A stretch of 64,000 nucleotides of DNA from Amycolatopsis mongoliensis (GCF_030285665.1 NZ_CP127295.1:4526001-4590000), one strand, 5' to 3'; shown: positions 1 through 8,218, counted from the first letter of the stretch. The notes: generated by a model from the letters alone, not told the origin. Program-made: numbers and translations.

Positions 1-1
1 C

Positions 2-469
2 GTCGCCGGGGCCAGCCCGACCGGGCCCACCGCGCCGCACTCGCCGCTGCGCGCCTACCCGGGCATCCCGACCGCCGGGTTCTACGCCGACGCGGCGATC
101 CAGAAGCTGCGCCACCAGGGCGTGCCGTCGTCGAAGATGCTGCTGGGGCTGGGGTTCTACGGTCGCGGCTGGGACGGCGTGACGCAGAAGCAGCCCGGCG
201 GCGCCGCGACCGGCCCGGCTCCCGGAACCTACGAAGCGGGCGTCGAGGACTACAAGGTCCTCAAGACGACGTGCCCGGCGAACGGCAAGGTCGCCGGTAC
301 GGCGTACGCGAAGTGCGGCTCGCAGTGGTGGAGCTACGACACGCCCGAGACCGCGTCGGCCAAGGCCGGCTACGCGAAGTCGCAGGGGCTGGGCGGCGTG
401 TTCGCCTGGGAACTGTCCGGTGACACCGCGAACGCGGAACTGCTGCGGGCCGTCGCCGGCCGCTGCTGA
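2..469 (+). CDS. GH18 family chitinase, C-terminal part (5' end outside window)
   Basis: The frame is open from base 2 and reads into the window from upstream, so only about 155 C-terminal residues are visible. Motifs such as LLGLGFYGRGW, the run DYKVLKTTCPANG and the closing GVFAWELSGDT match the last beta strands of the glycoside hydrolase 18 barrel, where the conserved Trp (FAWE) lines the substrate cleft. The catalytic DxxDxDxE motif would lie upstream and cannot be checked. A secreted enzyme cleaving chitin is inferred from family membership. It ends before a strong hairpin and is convergent with the MFS gene. Confidence 0.85.
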   Translation, partial: VAGASPTGPTAPHSPLRAYPGIPTAGFYADAAIQKLRHQGVPSSKMLLGLGFYGRGWDGVTQKQPGGAATGPAPGTYEAGVEDYKVLKTTCPANGKVAGTAYAKCGSQWWSYDTPETASAKAGYAKSQGLGGVFAWELSGDTANAELLRAVAGRC

Positions 470-480
470 CCAGAGCTGGA

Positions 481-508
481 GGGCCCGGGCGCGAACCCGC
501 CCGGGCCC
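481..508. terminator. Bidirectional hairpin terminator
   Basis: An 11-bp perfect GC stem (GGGCCCGGGCG / CGCCCGGGCCC) with a 6-nt loop lies 12 nt after the chitinase stop and 9 nt before the stop of the convergent MFS gene. There is no clear U-tract, which is usual for actinomycete terminators. Confidence 0.7.
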
Positions 509-517
509 TTCGTCCAC

Positions 518-1684
518 TCAGGACCGCTGCGGGAACCCGTTGCGCCGCGCACCGAGCACCACGGCGAGCACCGGCAGCAGGAGCACCAGCAGCGTCCAGG
601 GGAACGACGCCGGTCCGGCGGCGTCGAGCAGGACACCGCCGAGCACGCCACCCGCGGCCATCGCCGCGTTCCACAGCGTGACGAGCATGGCCTGCGCGTT
701 GTCCGCGGCCTCGCCACCCGCGTTCCCGGCCGCGGTCTGCAGGAGCGTGGGGACGCCGCCCCAGCCGAGACCCCACAGCGCGACGGCGGCGTAGACGAGC
801 GCCGGGCTGCCCGCGAACACCGCCAGGAGCGTCGCGGCCACCGCGACCAGGATCGTGCTGAGGACCGTCAGCGTGCGCAGCGCGCGGTCGATGCGAGCGC
901 CGACGACCCAGATCCCGGCCATCGACGCGACGCCGAACACGAGCAGGACGACGTCCACCGCGTCGCCCATCCCGGCGTGGCCGAGGAACGCGGCGACGTA
1001 GGTGTAGAGCACGGTGTGGGCCAGGACGAACACCAGCGTCACGGCCAGCACGGGCACGACGCCCGGCACGCCGAGCGTGCGCAGGACCGGCACGCGGCCG
1101 CCCGTCCGCCCGGGCTGGTCCGGGACGGCGGCGGTGATCCAGGCCAGCAGCACGACCGCGATCGCCGACATGACGCCGAACGCCGAGCGCCAGCCGAGCA
1201 GGCCGCCGAGGAACGTCCCGGCCGGGATGCCCAGCGACAGGGCCAGGGGAATGCCCGCCATCACGATCGCGATGGCCCGGCCCTGGTTTTCCGGGGAGGC
1301 GAGCCGGCGCGCGTACCCGGCCAGCAGCGCCCAGACGACGCCCGCGGCCACCCCGGCGACGAACCGGGCGACCATGGTGAGCGGGTAGGCGGGAGACAAC
1401 GCCGTGACGGTGTTGGCGACGGCGAACCCGGCCACCCCGGCCAGCAGCAAGCGCTTGCGGGGCCAGGCCGCGGTGGCCGCGGCGAGGGGGATCGCGGTGA
1501 GGGCCGTGCCGAGGGCGTAGACCGTCACGGCCTGGCCCGCCGCGGACTCGCCGACGCCGAGACCGGCGCTCATCCCGGGCAGCACGCCGGCGGGCAGCGC
1601 TTCGGTGAGCACGGTGACGAACGCGGCGGTGGTGAGGGCGAGGAGGGCGGCGTGGTTGCGGAGCCGGACTTCGGTGCTCGTCAT
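518..1684 (-). CDS. MFS transporter, DHA1 drug-efflux type
   Basis: A 388-aa protein with about 12 hydrophobic segments (first around residues 13-38). It carries the loop motif PRKRLLLAGV after the second segment and the helix-5 stretch GIPLALSLGIPAGTFLGGLLGWRSAFG, typical of the AraJ/Cmx-like efflux branch of the major facilitator superfamily. It probably exports a small toxic compound using the proton gradient; the substrate is unknown. It is divergent from a MerR-type regulator with 54 nt between the start codons, and a dyad in that gap makes control by the regulator likely. Confidence 0.85.
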   Translation of the reverse strand: MTSTEVRLRNHAALLALTTAAFVTVLTEALPAGVLPGMSAGLGVGESAAGQAVTVYALGTALTAIPLAAATAAWPRKRLLLAGVAGFAVANTVTALSPAYPLTMVARFVAGVAAGVVWALLAGYARRLASPENQGRAIAIVMAGIPLALSLGIPAGTFLGGLLGWRSAFGVMSAIAVVLLAWITAAVPDQPGRTGGRVPVLRTLGVPGVVPVLAVTLVFVLAHTVLYTYVAAFLGHAGMGDAVDVVLLVFGVASMAGIWVVGARIDRALRTLTVLSTILVAVAATLLAVFAGSPALVYAAVALWGLGWGGVPTLLQTAAGNAGGEAADNAQAMLVTLWNAAMAAGGVLGGVLLDAAGPASFPWTLLVLLLPVLAVVLGARRNGFPQRS

Positions 1685-1700
1685 GCCGCTATGCTCGAAC

Positions 1701-1730
1701 CCTCACATACGTGTGAAGGTCTACGTGAGG
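1701..1730. promoter_or_regulatory. Candidate MerR operator between efflux gene and regulator
   Basis: Nested inverted repeats sit between the two divergent start codons: CCTCAC at 1701-1706 pairs with GTGAGG at 1725-1730, and TCACA at 1703-1707 pairs with TGTGA at 1712-1716. MerR-family activators bind dyads in an over-long promoter spacer; the position fits, but promoter elements were not resolved. Confidence 0.5.
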
Positions 1731-1738
1731 TGGCACAC

Positions 1739-2107
1739 ATGCGGATCGGCGAGCTCGCGGAGCGCACCGGCACGTCCCGCCGGCTGCTCCGGTACTACGA
1801 GGAGCAGGGGCTGATCGTCGCTTCGCGCGGGGCGAACGGGTACCGCGACTACGACTCCGCCACGGTCGACCGCGTGATCCAGGTGCGCGGGCTGCTCGAC
1901 GCCGGGCTGCCCACCCGGATCATCAAACAGATCCTGCCCTGCCTCGACAAGCCCCGCGCGATCTACTTCCCCGACGCGACCCCGGAGATGATCGCGACCC
2001 TGGAGGAGGAGCGCGACCGGATGGCGCGGCGCGCGGAGTGCCTGCTGCGCAACCGGGACGCGATCGCCGAGTACCTCGACGCGGTGCGCGAGTACAACCG
2101 CGTCTGA
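1739..2107 (+). CDS. MerR family transcriptional regulator
   Basis: A 122-aa protein starting MRIGELAERTGTSRRLLRYY, the classic N-terminal MerR winged helix (residues 1-70), followed by a coiled coil (EMIATLEEERDRMARRAECL). The C-terminal part is short with no Cys cluster, arguing against metal sensing and for an organic ligand or none. I chose the ATG at 1739 because the MerR domain begins exactly there; the frame is open further upstream but that stretch is antisense to the MFS gene. It is expected to control the divergent efflux gene. Confidence 0.9.
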   Translation: MRIGELAERTGTSRRLLRYYEEQGLIVASRGANGYRDYDSATVDRVIQVRGLLDAGLPTRIIKQILPCLDKPRAIYFPDATPEMIATLEEERDRMARRAECLLRNRDAIAEYLDAVREYNRV

Positions 2108-2418
2108 CGCGGCGCCCGCCGTGCCGCCGCTGACGCTCCGGCTCCAGCGCCCCAATGTGGCATTGGGTGCGTCCAGCGCACCGAAGGGCCCATTGGGTGC
2201 GTCCAGCGCACCGAACGCCACATTGGGTGCGTGGGACGCACCGAACGCCACATTGGGGCGCTAGTTGGGCCGGGTGCGCTAGCCCCCGGGTCGTCGTCGC
2301 CGGGGTGGCGGACCTGGACCCAGTGCAGCGTGTCGGCCTCGGGCCACCAGCCCGTCGGCTCCGGCCGGGGCCGCGCGCCCTCCTCGGCCCACCAGCGCGG
2401 GGGCGCCTCCTCACCCAT
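1963..2418 (-). CDS. Small Trp-rich protein whose reading frame runs into a repeat
   Basis: From the ATG at 2418 about 52 residues look like a real small acidic protein (MGEEAPPRWWAEEGARPRPE, then GWWPEADTLHWVQVRHPGDD). At 2262 the frame enters the palindromic repeat without a stop. It then continues through it (SAPMWRS, THPMWRS) and antisense to the MerR gene until 1963, giving 151 codons in all. The last 100 residues are probably not native. Either the repeat replaced the stop codon, or a 1-nt shift hides one: TAG occurs in another frame just before the repeat. I do not recognise the family. Confidence 0.4.
   Translation of the reverse strand: MGEEAPPRWWAEEGARPRPEPTGWWPEADTLHWVQVRHPGDDDPGASAPGPTSAPMWRSVRPTHPMWRSVRWTHPMGPSVRWTHPMPHWGAGAGASAAARRAPRQTRLYSRTASRYSAIASRLRSRHSARRAIRSRSSSRVAIISGVASGK
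2146..2262. repeat. Modular palindromic repeat, 117-bp form (three 30-bp modules)
   Basis: It begins AGCGCCCCAATGTGG and ends CCACATTGGGGCGCT, the same termini as at 5763, 50612 and 59254. Between them lie three 30-bp modules of the form GTGCGTnnnACGCACCGAA followed by a CCACATTGG-like stretch. The first module is the most diverged (GAAGGGCCCATTGG). It lies 38 nt after the MerR stop. No coding role is likely. Confidence 0.9.
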
Positions 2419-2591
2419 GCCCCGACGGTAGGAGCGAAGGGCGACGAGCACACCGGTCGAGGGCGGCCAACGTCCGGTTCCGGCCGGGTGGCCGGTGGCC
2501 GGAAGCGGACAGTGGCCGAAGCCGCCCCTGCCGGTGCGCGGTGCCGCGGCCGTAGGTTGGCGGAAGAAGATCACCGCGCGGGAGGACGAAC

Positions 2592-2765
2592 ATGATCAAG
2601 CGAGCCCTGACGGGCCTGGCGACGGCAGTGGTCGCGGCGGCGACGTTCGGCGCGCTGACGGCCCCGCCCGCCCAGGCCGAGGTCGCGGGCGGCCCGACCG
2701 GCAAGCCGAAGACCGACTGCATCTGGCTGTGGACGACGAAGGGCCCGACCTGCCAGTGGCAGTAG
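2592..2765 (+). CDS. Small secreted peptide with two cysteines
   Basis: A 57-aa ORF with a strong ribosome site (GGGAGGACG, 2580s) 6-7 nt before the ATG. Residues 1-28 form a textbook Sec signal: MIKRAL, a hydrophobic Ala/Val core, then APPAQA as a signal peptidase I site. The mature peptide would be about 29 residues (EVAGGPTGKPKTDC...C..W) with two Cys spaced to form one disulfide and three Trp. I do not recognise a family; similar tiny secreted proteins are common hypotheticals in actinomycetes. It is a standalone unit with no operon partner. Confidence 0.65.
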   Translation: MIKRALTGLATAVVAAATFGALTAPPAQAEVAGGPTGKPKTDCIWLWTTKGPTCQWQ

Positions 2766-2857
2766 GCCCGGCGGTGGAGTTCGGCTGGGCGCGGCACACG
2801 CCCCGCCCACCCGGGCACGGACCGGCCACCGCCGCAGCCGAGCCGGCCGGGCAGGGA

Positions 2858-3070
2858 CTGACTCGTGCGGTCAGCGAGCCGACCGGTGTCAGCTCAGTCC
2901 GGACACCGAGCCAACTGGTGTCAGCCCGGCCGGGCGCGGGCTGACTCGTGCGGGCAGCGAGCCAACCGGTGTCAGCCCCGGCCGGCCCGCGCCTCCAGCG
3001 AGCCGGCCGGTGTCAGCTCAGCCCGGGCGCGGACCGGCCCGTGCCGCCCGCCCAGCAGGCCGGTCTCAGC
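2858..3070. repeat. Degenerate direct repeats (AGCGAGCCAACCGGTGTCAG core)
   Basis: Four copies of a roughly 20-nt core (AGCGAGCC[GA][AG]CCGGTGTCAG) start at about 2873, 2905, 2956 and 2997. A fifth, eroded copy at about 3053-3070 overlaps the stop codon of the LuxR-type gene. The first and third copies are also preceded by GACTCGTGCGG. The spacing is irregular (about 32-51 nt), so this is a decayed tandem array, not a CRISPR. Confidence 0.7.
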
Positions 3071-4022
3071 CCAGCCAGCCGAGCCGGGTCGCCGCGAAGA
3101 CCGCCGCCACCCGGTTGTCCGCCTGCAGTGCCTCCAGCAGCCCCTGGACGTGCCGCCGGACCGTCCTTTCGCTCACTTCCAGGTGGCGCGCGATCGCGCC
3201 GTCCGTCATGCCGGTCGCCAGCAGGTCCAGGACCTTCGCCTGGGTCGGCGTCAGCCCGTGCCGCGGCTGGGACGCCTGGCCGTCGACCGCCACCGCCTGG
3301 CTCCAGACCAGCTCGAACAGCATCCGCAACGACGCCACGATCGTCGGGCTGCGGATGAACAGCGCGCCCTCCATCCCGCTCGGGTCGAGCGGGACCAGCG
3401 CCGAATGGCGGTCGGCGATCACCATCTTCATCGGCAGCTCCGGCGCCACCCGCATGGTCCAGCCGGCCGCCACGCTCGCGTCGACGACCTCCTTCGCGCC
3501 GTCGAACTCCAGGGCCGCGCGCTCGTAGACGTTGCGCAGGCTCACCCCGCGCTCGGTCACCGCTTCCGGCAGCCGCATCACGGTGCTCGCGTCCGGCTTG
3601 CGCTTGAAGTGGCGCGTCGTGAACGTCAGGAACTCCTCGCGCGCGGACAGGCACAGCTCCAGCGACAGCGAGCCGATGCGCCGCGGGTCGGTCAGCACCT
3701 CGACGGCCGAGTCGCCGCCCGAACCGTTCGCCGCCCGGTACACCGCCTGCAGCATGTCGAGCTGCTGGCGCGCGGCGACGATCTGCCGCTGCTGCTCCAG
3801 CAGCTGCTGCTGGGCGCCGAGAATGGCGTGGTCGACCGCGCGCACCGGCTCCATCGGCGCGATCACCGGGTCGTCGCGGTAGTCGCGGCGCACGAACCCG
3901 CGGTCGAACAGCTCCCGCATCTCCGGGCTCTCGGCCCGCGGGTCGTCCAGCGGTAGCGGCCCGGTGCGCACCATCGCGTCGTACAGCGCGCCCGCGCCGG
4001 GTGTCAGCAGCCCCTCGAGCAT
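3066..4022 (-). CDS. LuxR-type (GerE) HTH transcriptional regulator
   Basis: 318 aa. The C-terminal 65 residues are a LuxR/GerE helix-turn-helix (LTPTQAKVLDLLATGMTDGAIARHLEVSERTVRRHV, quoted in parts: LTPTQAKVLDLLATG, DGAIARHLEVSERTV). The N-terminal part opens with a winged-helix-like stretch (GALYDAMVRTGPLPL) and a coiled coil near residue 75-95 (QQQLLEQQRQIVAARQQLD), followed by a TrmB/phospholipase-D-like sensor region. There is no receiver domain, so it is not a classical response regulator. This architecture is common as orphan regulators in actinomycetes; target and signal are unknown. It is transcribed alone. Confidence 0.85.
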   Translation of the reverse strand: MLEGLLTPGAGALYDAMVRTGPLPLDDPRAESPEMRELFDRGFVRRDYRDDPVIAPMEPVRAVDHAILGAQQQLLEQQRQIVAARQQLDMLQAVYRAANGSGGDSAVEVLTDPRRIGSLSLELCLSAREEFLTFTTRHFKRKPDASTVMRLPEAVTERGVSLRNVYERAALEFDGAKEVVDASVAAGWTMRVAPELPMKMVIADRHSALVPLDPSGMEGALFIRSPTIVASLRMLFELVWSQAVAVDGQASQPRHGLTPTQAKVLDLLATGMTDGAIARHLEVSERTVRRHVQGLLEALQADNRVAAVFAATRLGWLG

Positions 4023-4133
4023 CCCGTGTCCCCTTCCGGCAGCGCGGGCGGGCCCGGCCGGATCCGGACATGACCGCTCTGCCGCCTACCCCACGCGCCG
4101 GACGGGGGAAAGGATTAGGCCGCTCGCGAAATC

Positions 4134-4168
4134 GGGGCCGGACCCGGCGAGGGGGCGGGTCCGGCCCC
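4134..4168. terminator. Strong hairpin terminator
   Basis: GGGGCCGGACCCG pairs perfectly with CGGGTCCGGCCCC (13 bp, 9-nt loop). It lies just downstream of the minus-strand unit ending at 4174 and upstream of the start region of the LuxR-type gene, so it probably ends the transcript coming from 4817. Confidence 0.65.
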
Positions 4169-4173
4169 GGGGC

Positions 4174-4394
4174 TCACCGGGACGAACTCGCGTCCAGGGC
4201 GAGCAGGCAGGCCTCGAGCTCGGGGAACCGCGCCTCTTCGGGGTGGGTGGCGACCAGCGCGCCGGGAAGGCTTTCGAACGCGAGCCCGCGCGCGAGCGGC
4301 CGGGCGAGGACGTCGCCGAGCTGTTCGCCGCGGCGAGGGCGCCCCGGCCTCCCGCTCGGGCGGCGGGCCCTGGCGGACGCCGGGTGCCCGTCCC
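4174..4394 (-). pseudogene. Possible remnant of an unidentified gene
   Basis: A minus-strand frame ending at 4174 has protein-like character over its last 45 residues (LGDVLARPLARGLAFESLPG, then HPEEARFPELEACLLALDA) and stops 6 nt before a strong terminator. No convincing start or upstream continuation exists: further upstream the same frame is only the shadow of the DUF5709-like gene. It may be the tail of a decayed gene. Family not recognised. Confidence 0.25.
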
Positions 4395-4817
4395 TCACCA
4401 GCGCCGGGACGGGTCGATCACGTGGACGGCCGCTTCCTCCGCCGAAGCCGCGCCGCCGTCGATGCCCGCGTCGGACGCGTACAGCTCTTCGTCGGTGTCC
4501 GCGCCGAATCCTTCGTCCGTCGCGACCAGGCGGCCCGCGCGGACGTCGCCGACCTCGTCGTCGATCAGCTCGCCGTCGGTGTCTTCGCTGTCGCCCAGGC
4601 CGTCGCCGTCCTCGGTCGCGACGTCCGGTTCTTCGCGGGCCAGCCGGCCTTCCCAGCTCTCGCCTTCGGCGGTCTCGCGCGCGGTGGTGCCCCATCCTTC
4701 GGTGCCCTGCGGGCGTTCCGGCGGTGAATAACCCTCCGCCAGCTCGTCGCGGTCGTCCAAAGTGTCTTCGGGGTCGAGGATGCCTTCGTCGGCGTGGTCT
4801 TCGATGTCGTCGTCCAT
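4395..4817 (-). CDS. DUF5709-like acidic protein
   Basis: A 140-aa, very acidic protein starting MDDDIEDHADEGILDPEDTL, with the stretch GYSPPERP..TEGWGTTARE that marks the actinobacterial DUF5709 family, then GRLAREEPD and a C-terminal acidic tail. No signal peptide or membrane segment. Function unknown; the family is widespread in actinobacteria and its composition suggests a soluble, partly disordered protein. The ATG at 4817 is chosen because the conserved N-terminus begins there. Divergent from the cyclase gene with about 97 nt between starts. Confidence 0.8.
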   Translation of the reverse strand: MDDDIEDHADEGILDPEDTLDDRDELAEGYSPPERPQGTEGWGTTARETAEGESWEGRLAREEPDVATEDGDGLGDSEDTDGELIDDEVGDVRAGRLVATDEGFGADTDEELYASDAGIDGGAASAEEAAVHVIDPSRRW

Positions 4818-4914
4818 GCGTCCATCCTCGCGCAACTCCTTGGCCCCGCGCGGCTCGGGTGATATCACCGTGCAGCACACCGCACGGGCGGTGTTCCGGT
4901 GAAAGGTGATCCCC

Positions 4915-5745
4915 ATGCCGATGAGACGCAGGGTGCTGGCCGCGGGGCTGGCCGGGGTGTTCGGCGCCGCGCTGTCCGGGCGGACGGCCCAGGCCGCCCA
5001 GCCCGCCGCGCCGCCGGTGCGGCTGGACCAGCTGACCCTGGTGAACTTGTCGCACGTCAACGACCCCGCCACGACCAACGTGTTCCCCGGCGACCCGGCC
5101 TTCTCGCTGGAAACCATCGCCACGATCCCCGACGACGGCTACTACCTCCAGTTCGTCCGCGAGGGCGAGCACACCGGAACGCACTGGGGCGCACCCGGCC
5201 ACTTCAACACCGGCCAGCCCCTGGCCGACGACATGGATCCCGCGGATCTATTCCGGCCCGCCGTGAAGATCGACATAAGAGCGAAGGCCGCGGCCGACCC
5301 CGACTACGGCGTCACGATCGACGACCTGAAGGCGTGGGAGAAGCGCCACGGCCGGATCCCCGACGAGTCCGTCGTCGTGCTCTGGACCGGCTGGGACGGC
5401 AAGTGGGGCACCCCGGCCTACCCGAACACCGACGCGGACGGCGTGCTGCACCAGCCCGGGTTCTCCATCCCGGCGGTCAAGTGGCTGATCGACACCGGGC
5501 GGCTCGGGCGGCGGGGCGGAACGGGGACCGACACGTTCAGCCCGGACGTCGGCACCGACGAGACCTACACGGTGTCGAAGCTGGTGTACCAGCGACACCG
5601 GATCAGCCTGGAGATCCTGGCGAACCTGAAGGCCCTGCCGACGACGGGGGCGTGGGTGCTGGCGGGCGGCCCGATCAACCGGAAGGGCGCCGGTTCGACG
5701 GCGACGATCTTCGGCGTCCTGCCGCCAGGCGTACACGCGGACTGA
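4915..5745 (+). CDS. Tat-exported cyclase / kynurenine-formamidase-family hydrolase
   Basis: 276 aa from ATG 4915 (RBS GAAAGGTG 7 nt upstream; a GTG at 4906 inside that site is less likely). The N-terminus MPMRRRVLAAGLAG..GRTAQA is a twin-arginine-like signal. The metal-binding cyclase motif GEHTGTHWGAPGHF (HxGTHxDxPxH type, with the usual Asp replaced by Gly) sits near residue 84, and VVLWTGWDGKWG and GTDTFSPD follow the family pattern. The family hydrolyses amides and cyclic esters with a divalent metal. Because it is exported, an external substrate is likely. The replaced Asp is worth noting; activity cannot be assumed. Confidence 0.8.
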   Translation: MPMRRRVLAAGLAGVFGAALSGRTAQAAQPAAPPVRLDQLTLVNLSHVNDPATTNVFPGDPAFSLETIATIPDDGYYLQFVREGEHTGTHWGAPGHFNTGQPLADDMDPADLFRPAVKIDIRAKAAADPDYGVTIDDLKAWEKRHGRIPDESVVVLWTGWDGKWGTPAYPNTDADGVLHQPGFSIPAVKWLIDTGRLGRRGGTGTDTFSPDVGTDETYTVSKLVYQRHRISLEILANLKALPTTGAWVLAGGPINRKGAGSTATIFGVLPPGVHAD

Positions 5746-5762
5746 GCGCCCGGCCGGCCCCC

Positions 5763-5819
5763 AGCGCCCCAATGTGGCGTTCGGTGCGTCCCACGCACCG
5801 AACGCCACATTGGGGCGCT
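5763..5819. repeat. Modular palindromic repeat, 57-bp form (perfect hairpin)
   Basis: A perfect palindrome with 27-nt arms and a CCC loop: AGCGCCCCAATGTGGCGTTC..., returning as ...GAACGCCACATTGGGGCGCT. It fills the gap between two convergent genes, 17 nt after the cyclase stop and 1 nt from the GGDEF-EAL stop, so it could act as a bidirectional terminator. This is the minimal, one-module member of the family. Confidence 0.9.
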
Positions 5820-5820
5820 G

Positions 5821-8121
5821 TCAGCCCGCCGGGATCGCCGACAGGCGGAGGGCGGAGAGCGGAGCGGGGCGGCCGTAGAGGTAGCCCTGGGCGGTCGTGC
5901 ATCCGGCCCGGGTGACCAGGGACGCCTGCTCGGCCGTCTCGATTCCTTCGGCGACCACGTCCAGCTCGAGATCGGCGCACAGCCCGACCAGGGACCGGCA
6001 CAACGCCGCGTCCCGCTCGGGCTGCACGCCCGTCGTCAGCGCCCGGTCCAGCTTGATCAGGTCGACCGGCAGCGCGTGCAGCACCGTCAGCGAGCTGTAC
6101 CCCGCCCCGAAGTCGTCCAGCGCCACCCGCACGCCCAGCTCCTGCAGCCGCCGGATCGCGGCCGCCCCCGCCGCCAGGTCCGGGACCGGCACGGTCTCGG
6201 TGATCTCGACGACGAGCCGGGACGCCGGCAGCCGGTAGCGGTCCAGCGCGGCACCGACGCTCCGCTCCAGCGCGGCCGCGCCGAGGCGGCTCGCGCACAC
6301 GTTCACGTGCACCGTCAGGTCGAGCCCGGCCGTCGTGATCTCGCGGCACGCCAGGTCCAGCACCAGCGCGTCCAGCTCGGCGCCGAGGCCCGCGCCCTCG
6401 GCCGCGCGGACGAACGTCTCGGGCGAGACCACCGTGCCGTCGCGCGTGGTCCAGCGGGCCAGCGCCTCGAGGGCCACCGGGGTCTCGTCGGCCAGCCGGA
6501 CGATCGGCTGGAACACCAGGCCGAAGCCCTCCGGGATGCCGCCCGCGGCCCGGCGCAAGGCGGCCGGGAAGTCCGGCGGGCCGTCCTGGGACGGGCGGTA
6601 GACCACGGTCGTGTCCTTGCCCAGCCGCTTGCCCGCGTACATCGACGTGTCCGCGCGGCCGAGCAGCACGTCCGAGGTGACCAGCGGCTCGGCCGGGTCC
6701 GGCACCACCAGGCCCATGCTCGCGCGGACCGAGACGAGCGTGCCGTGCACCGCGAACGGCCGCCGCAGCGCGCCCTGGATCCGGTCGGCGACCGCCTGCG
6801 GCGCGTCCAGCTCGCCCTCCAGCAGGATCGCGAACTCGTCGCCGCCCAGGCGCGCGACCGTGTCGCCCGCGCGCACGCAGCTCAGCAGCCGCTGGGCGAC
6901 GGCGTGCAGCAGGACGTCGCCGCCCGCGTGCCCGAACCGGTCGTTGACCTCCTTGAAGTCGTCCAGGTCGACGAAGATCAGCACGAGCGGCCGGTCGGTG
7001 GACTCGACGGCCCGGTCCAGCCGGTCGGCGAACAGCGCGCGGTTGGCCAGCCCGGTCAGCGGGTCGTGGTAGGCCTGGTGGGTCAGCTGTTGTTGTCCGT
7101 CGTAGACCCGGCGCAGCAGCAACCTGTTGTCCAGCAGGGAAAGCAGCTGCCGGGCGAGCACGAGGAACACCACCAGCACGCCGACGAACACCTCGACGCC
7201 GTCCGGTCCGGCGCCGGCCAGCAGCTGCGCGGTGATCAGCAGCGCCACGGCCGTCACCGGGACGTACGGCAGCGCCAGCTGCCACCAGTCGACCCCGCCC
7301 GGCGAGCCGGTGTCGTCGCGCCGCCGCTGGCCGGGCGTCACCAGCAATGCGAAGGCGATGAACAGCGGCCCGAGCACGAACCCGCCGTCCGACCACGGCT
7401 TCATGCTCTCCGCGCCGATGCTGACGAGGTAGGCGAACACGCTGTCGGAGCAGGCCAGCGCGACGATCCCGACGGCGGCCAGCAGCAGGTTCGTGCGGTA
7501 GGGCCGGTCCACCCGGTCGAACACGACCAGCAGCACCGCGACGACCACGATCACCAGGTCCGACAGCGGGTAGGAGATGGCGACGGCCCAGGTGAGCTTG
7601 TCCGGCGCGGTCGCCCGGACCAGCTGGCCGAGCGCCGCGGTCCAGGTGAGGATGAACAGCGAGCCGGTGACGATCAGGCCGTCGAGCACCACCGCGACGC
7701 CGAAGTGCGCGGTCCACTGGGCGGGCTGCCAGCGTTCGCGGTCCGGCCGGACCCGCGCCCGGGCCAGGACGAACAGGGCGGCGAGCGCGAACACCGGGAA
7801 ACTCAGGTAGCCGACGTCGGCCGGCGACGGTGACGGCAGCCCGCGCCCGTCCACCAGCTGGTACCACGACCAGGCGCACTGGCCGAGCGACCAGCCGGCC
7901 ATCCCGGTCGCGACGAGCACGCGCCACCAGCGCTGGTGCCCGTGGACCCGGCGGGCCACCAGGACCCCGCAGACGACCGCGCCGACCCCGGCGGCGAGCT
8001 GCATGGTGTCGTCGACCCACAGGGCGAAGGTGTCGCCCCAGAACGCGAAACCGTTGACCACGACCAGGGCCACCGTGACGACGACGAGCACGGCCGCCAC
8101 TGGGTACCGCCGCACTGTCAT
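5821..8121 (-). CDS. Membrane GGDEF-EAL cyclic-di-GMP enzyme
   Basis: 766 aa. Residues 1-330 hold about nine to ten hydrophobic segments forming a membrane sensor. A GGDEF domain follows (HDPLTGLANRALFADRL near 350; intact RLGGDEF at about 425), then an EAL domain from about 535 (EALARW at about 550). The EAL part keeps the expected catalytic residues: E in VALEAL, N in HVNVCAS, E in VVEITET, DD in ALDDFGAGYSS, K in LIKLDRA and E in VAEGIET. Both synthesis and breakdown of cyclic-di-GMP are therefore possible. In streptomycetes such proteins tune development through BldD; here this is inference. Monocistronic. Confidence 0.93.
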   Translation of the reverse strand: MTVRRYPVAAVLVVVTVALVVVNGFAFWGDTFALWVDDTMQLAAGVGAVVCGVLVARRVHGHQRWWRVLVATGMAGWSLGQCAWSWYQLVDGRGLPSPSPADVGYLSFPVFALAALFVLARARVRPDRERWQPAQWTAHFGVAVVLDGLIVTGSLFILTWTAALGQLVRATAPDKLTWAVAISYPLSDLVIVVVAVLLVVFDRVDRPYRTNLLLAAVGIVALACSDSVFAYLVSIGAESMKPWSDGGFVLGPLFIAFALLVTPGQRRRDDTGSPGGVDWWQLALPYVPVTAVALLITAQLLAGAGPDGVEVFVGVLVVFLVLARQLLSLLDNRLLLRRVYDGQQQLTHQAYHDPLTGLANRALFADRLDRAVESTDRPLVLIFVDLDDFKEVNDRFGHAGGDVLLHAVAQRLLSCVRAGDTVARLGGDEFAILLEGELDAPQAVADRIQGALRRPFAVHGTLVSVRASMGLVVPDPAEPLVTSDVLLGRADTSMYAGKRLGKDTTVVYRPSQDGPPDFPAALRRAAGGIPEGFGLVFQPIVRLADETPVALEALARWTTRDGTVVSPETFVRAAEGAGLGAELDALVLDLACREITTAGLDLTVHVNVCASRLGAAALERSVGAALDRYRLPASRLVVEITETVPVPDLAAGAAAIRRLQELGVRVALDDFGAGYSSLTVLHALPVDLIKLDRALTTGVQPERDAALCRSLVGLCADLELDVVAEGIETAEQASLVTRAGCTTAQGYLYGRPAPLSALRLSAIPAG

Positions 8122-8218
8122 GGCACCTCACGTGGGTCACCCGCCGGTCGGACCGGCAAACACTACACCGCGCACACGGCGGTACCGGCTCACCGCACCG
8201 GTGGCCGGTACCCCCTCA

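Noticed and set aside
2858..3070. Possible CRISPR array
   Set aside because: Core copies are imperfect and the spacing is irregular; no cas genes are present.
4906..4914. GTG start for the cyclase-family hydrolase
   Set aside because: It lies inside the likely ribosome-binding site; ATG 4915 gives a better-spaced start and a normal Tat signal.
6076..7833. Long plus-strand ORF of 585 codons opposite the GGDEF-EAL gene
   Set aside because: Its product is Arg/Gln/His-rich without any domain; it is the GC-biased antisense shadow of a clear cyclic-di-GMP enzyme.
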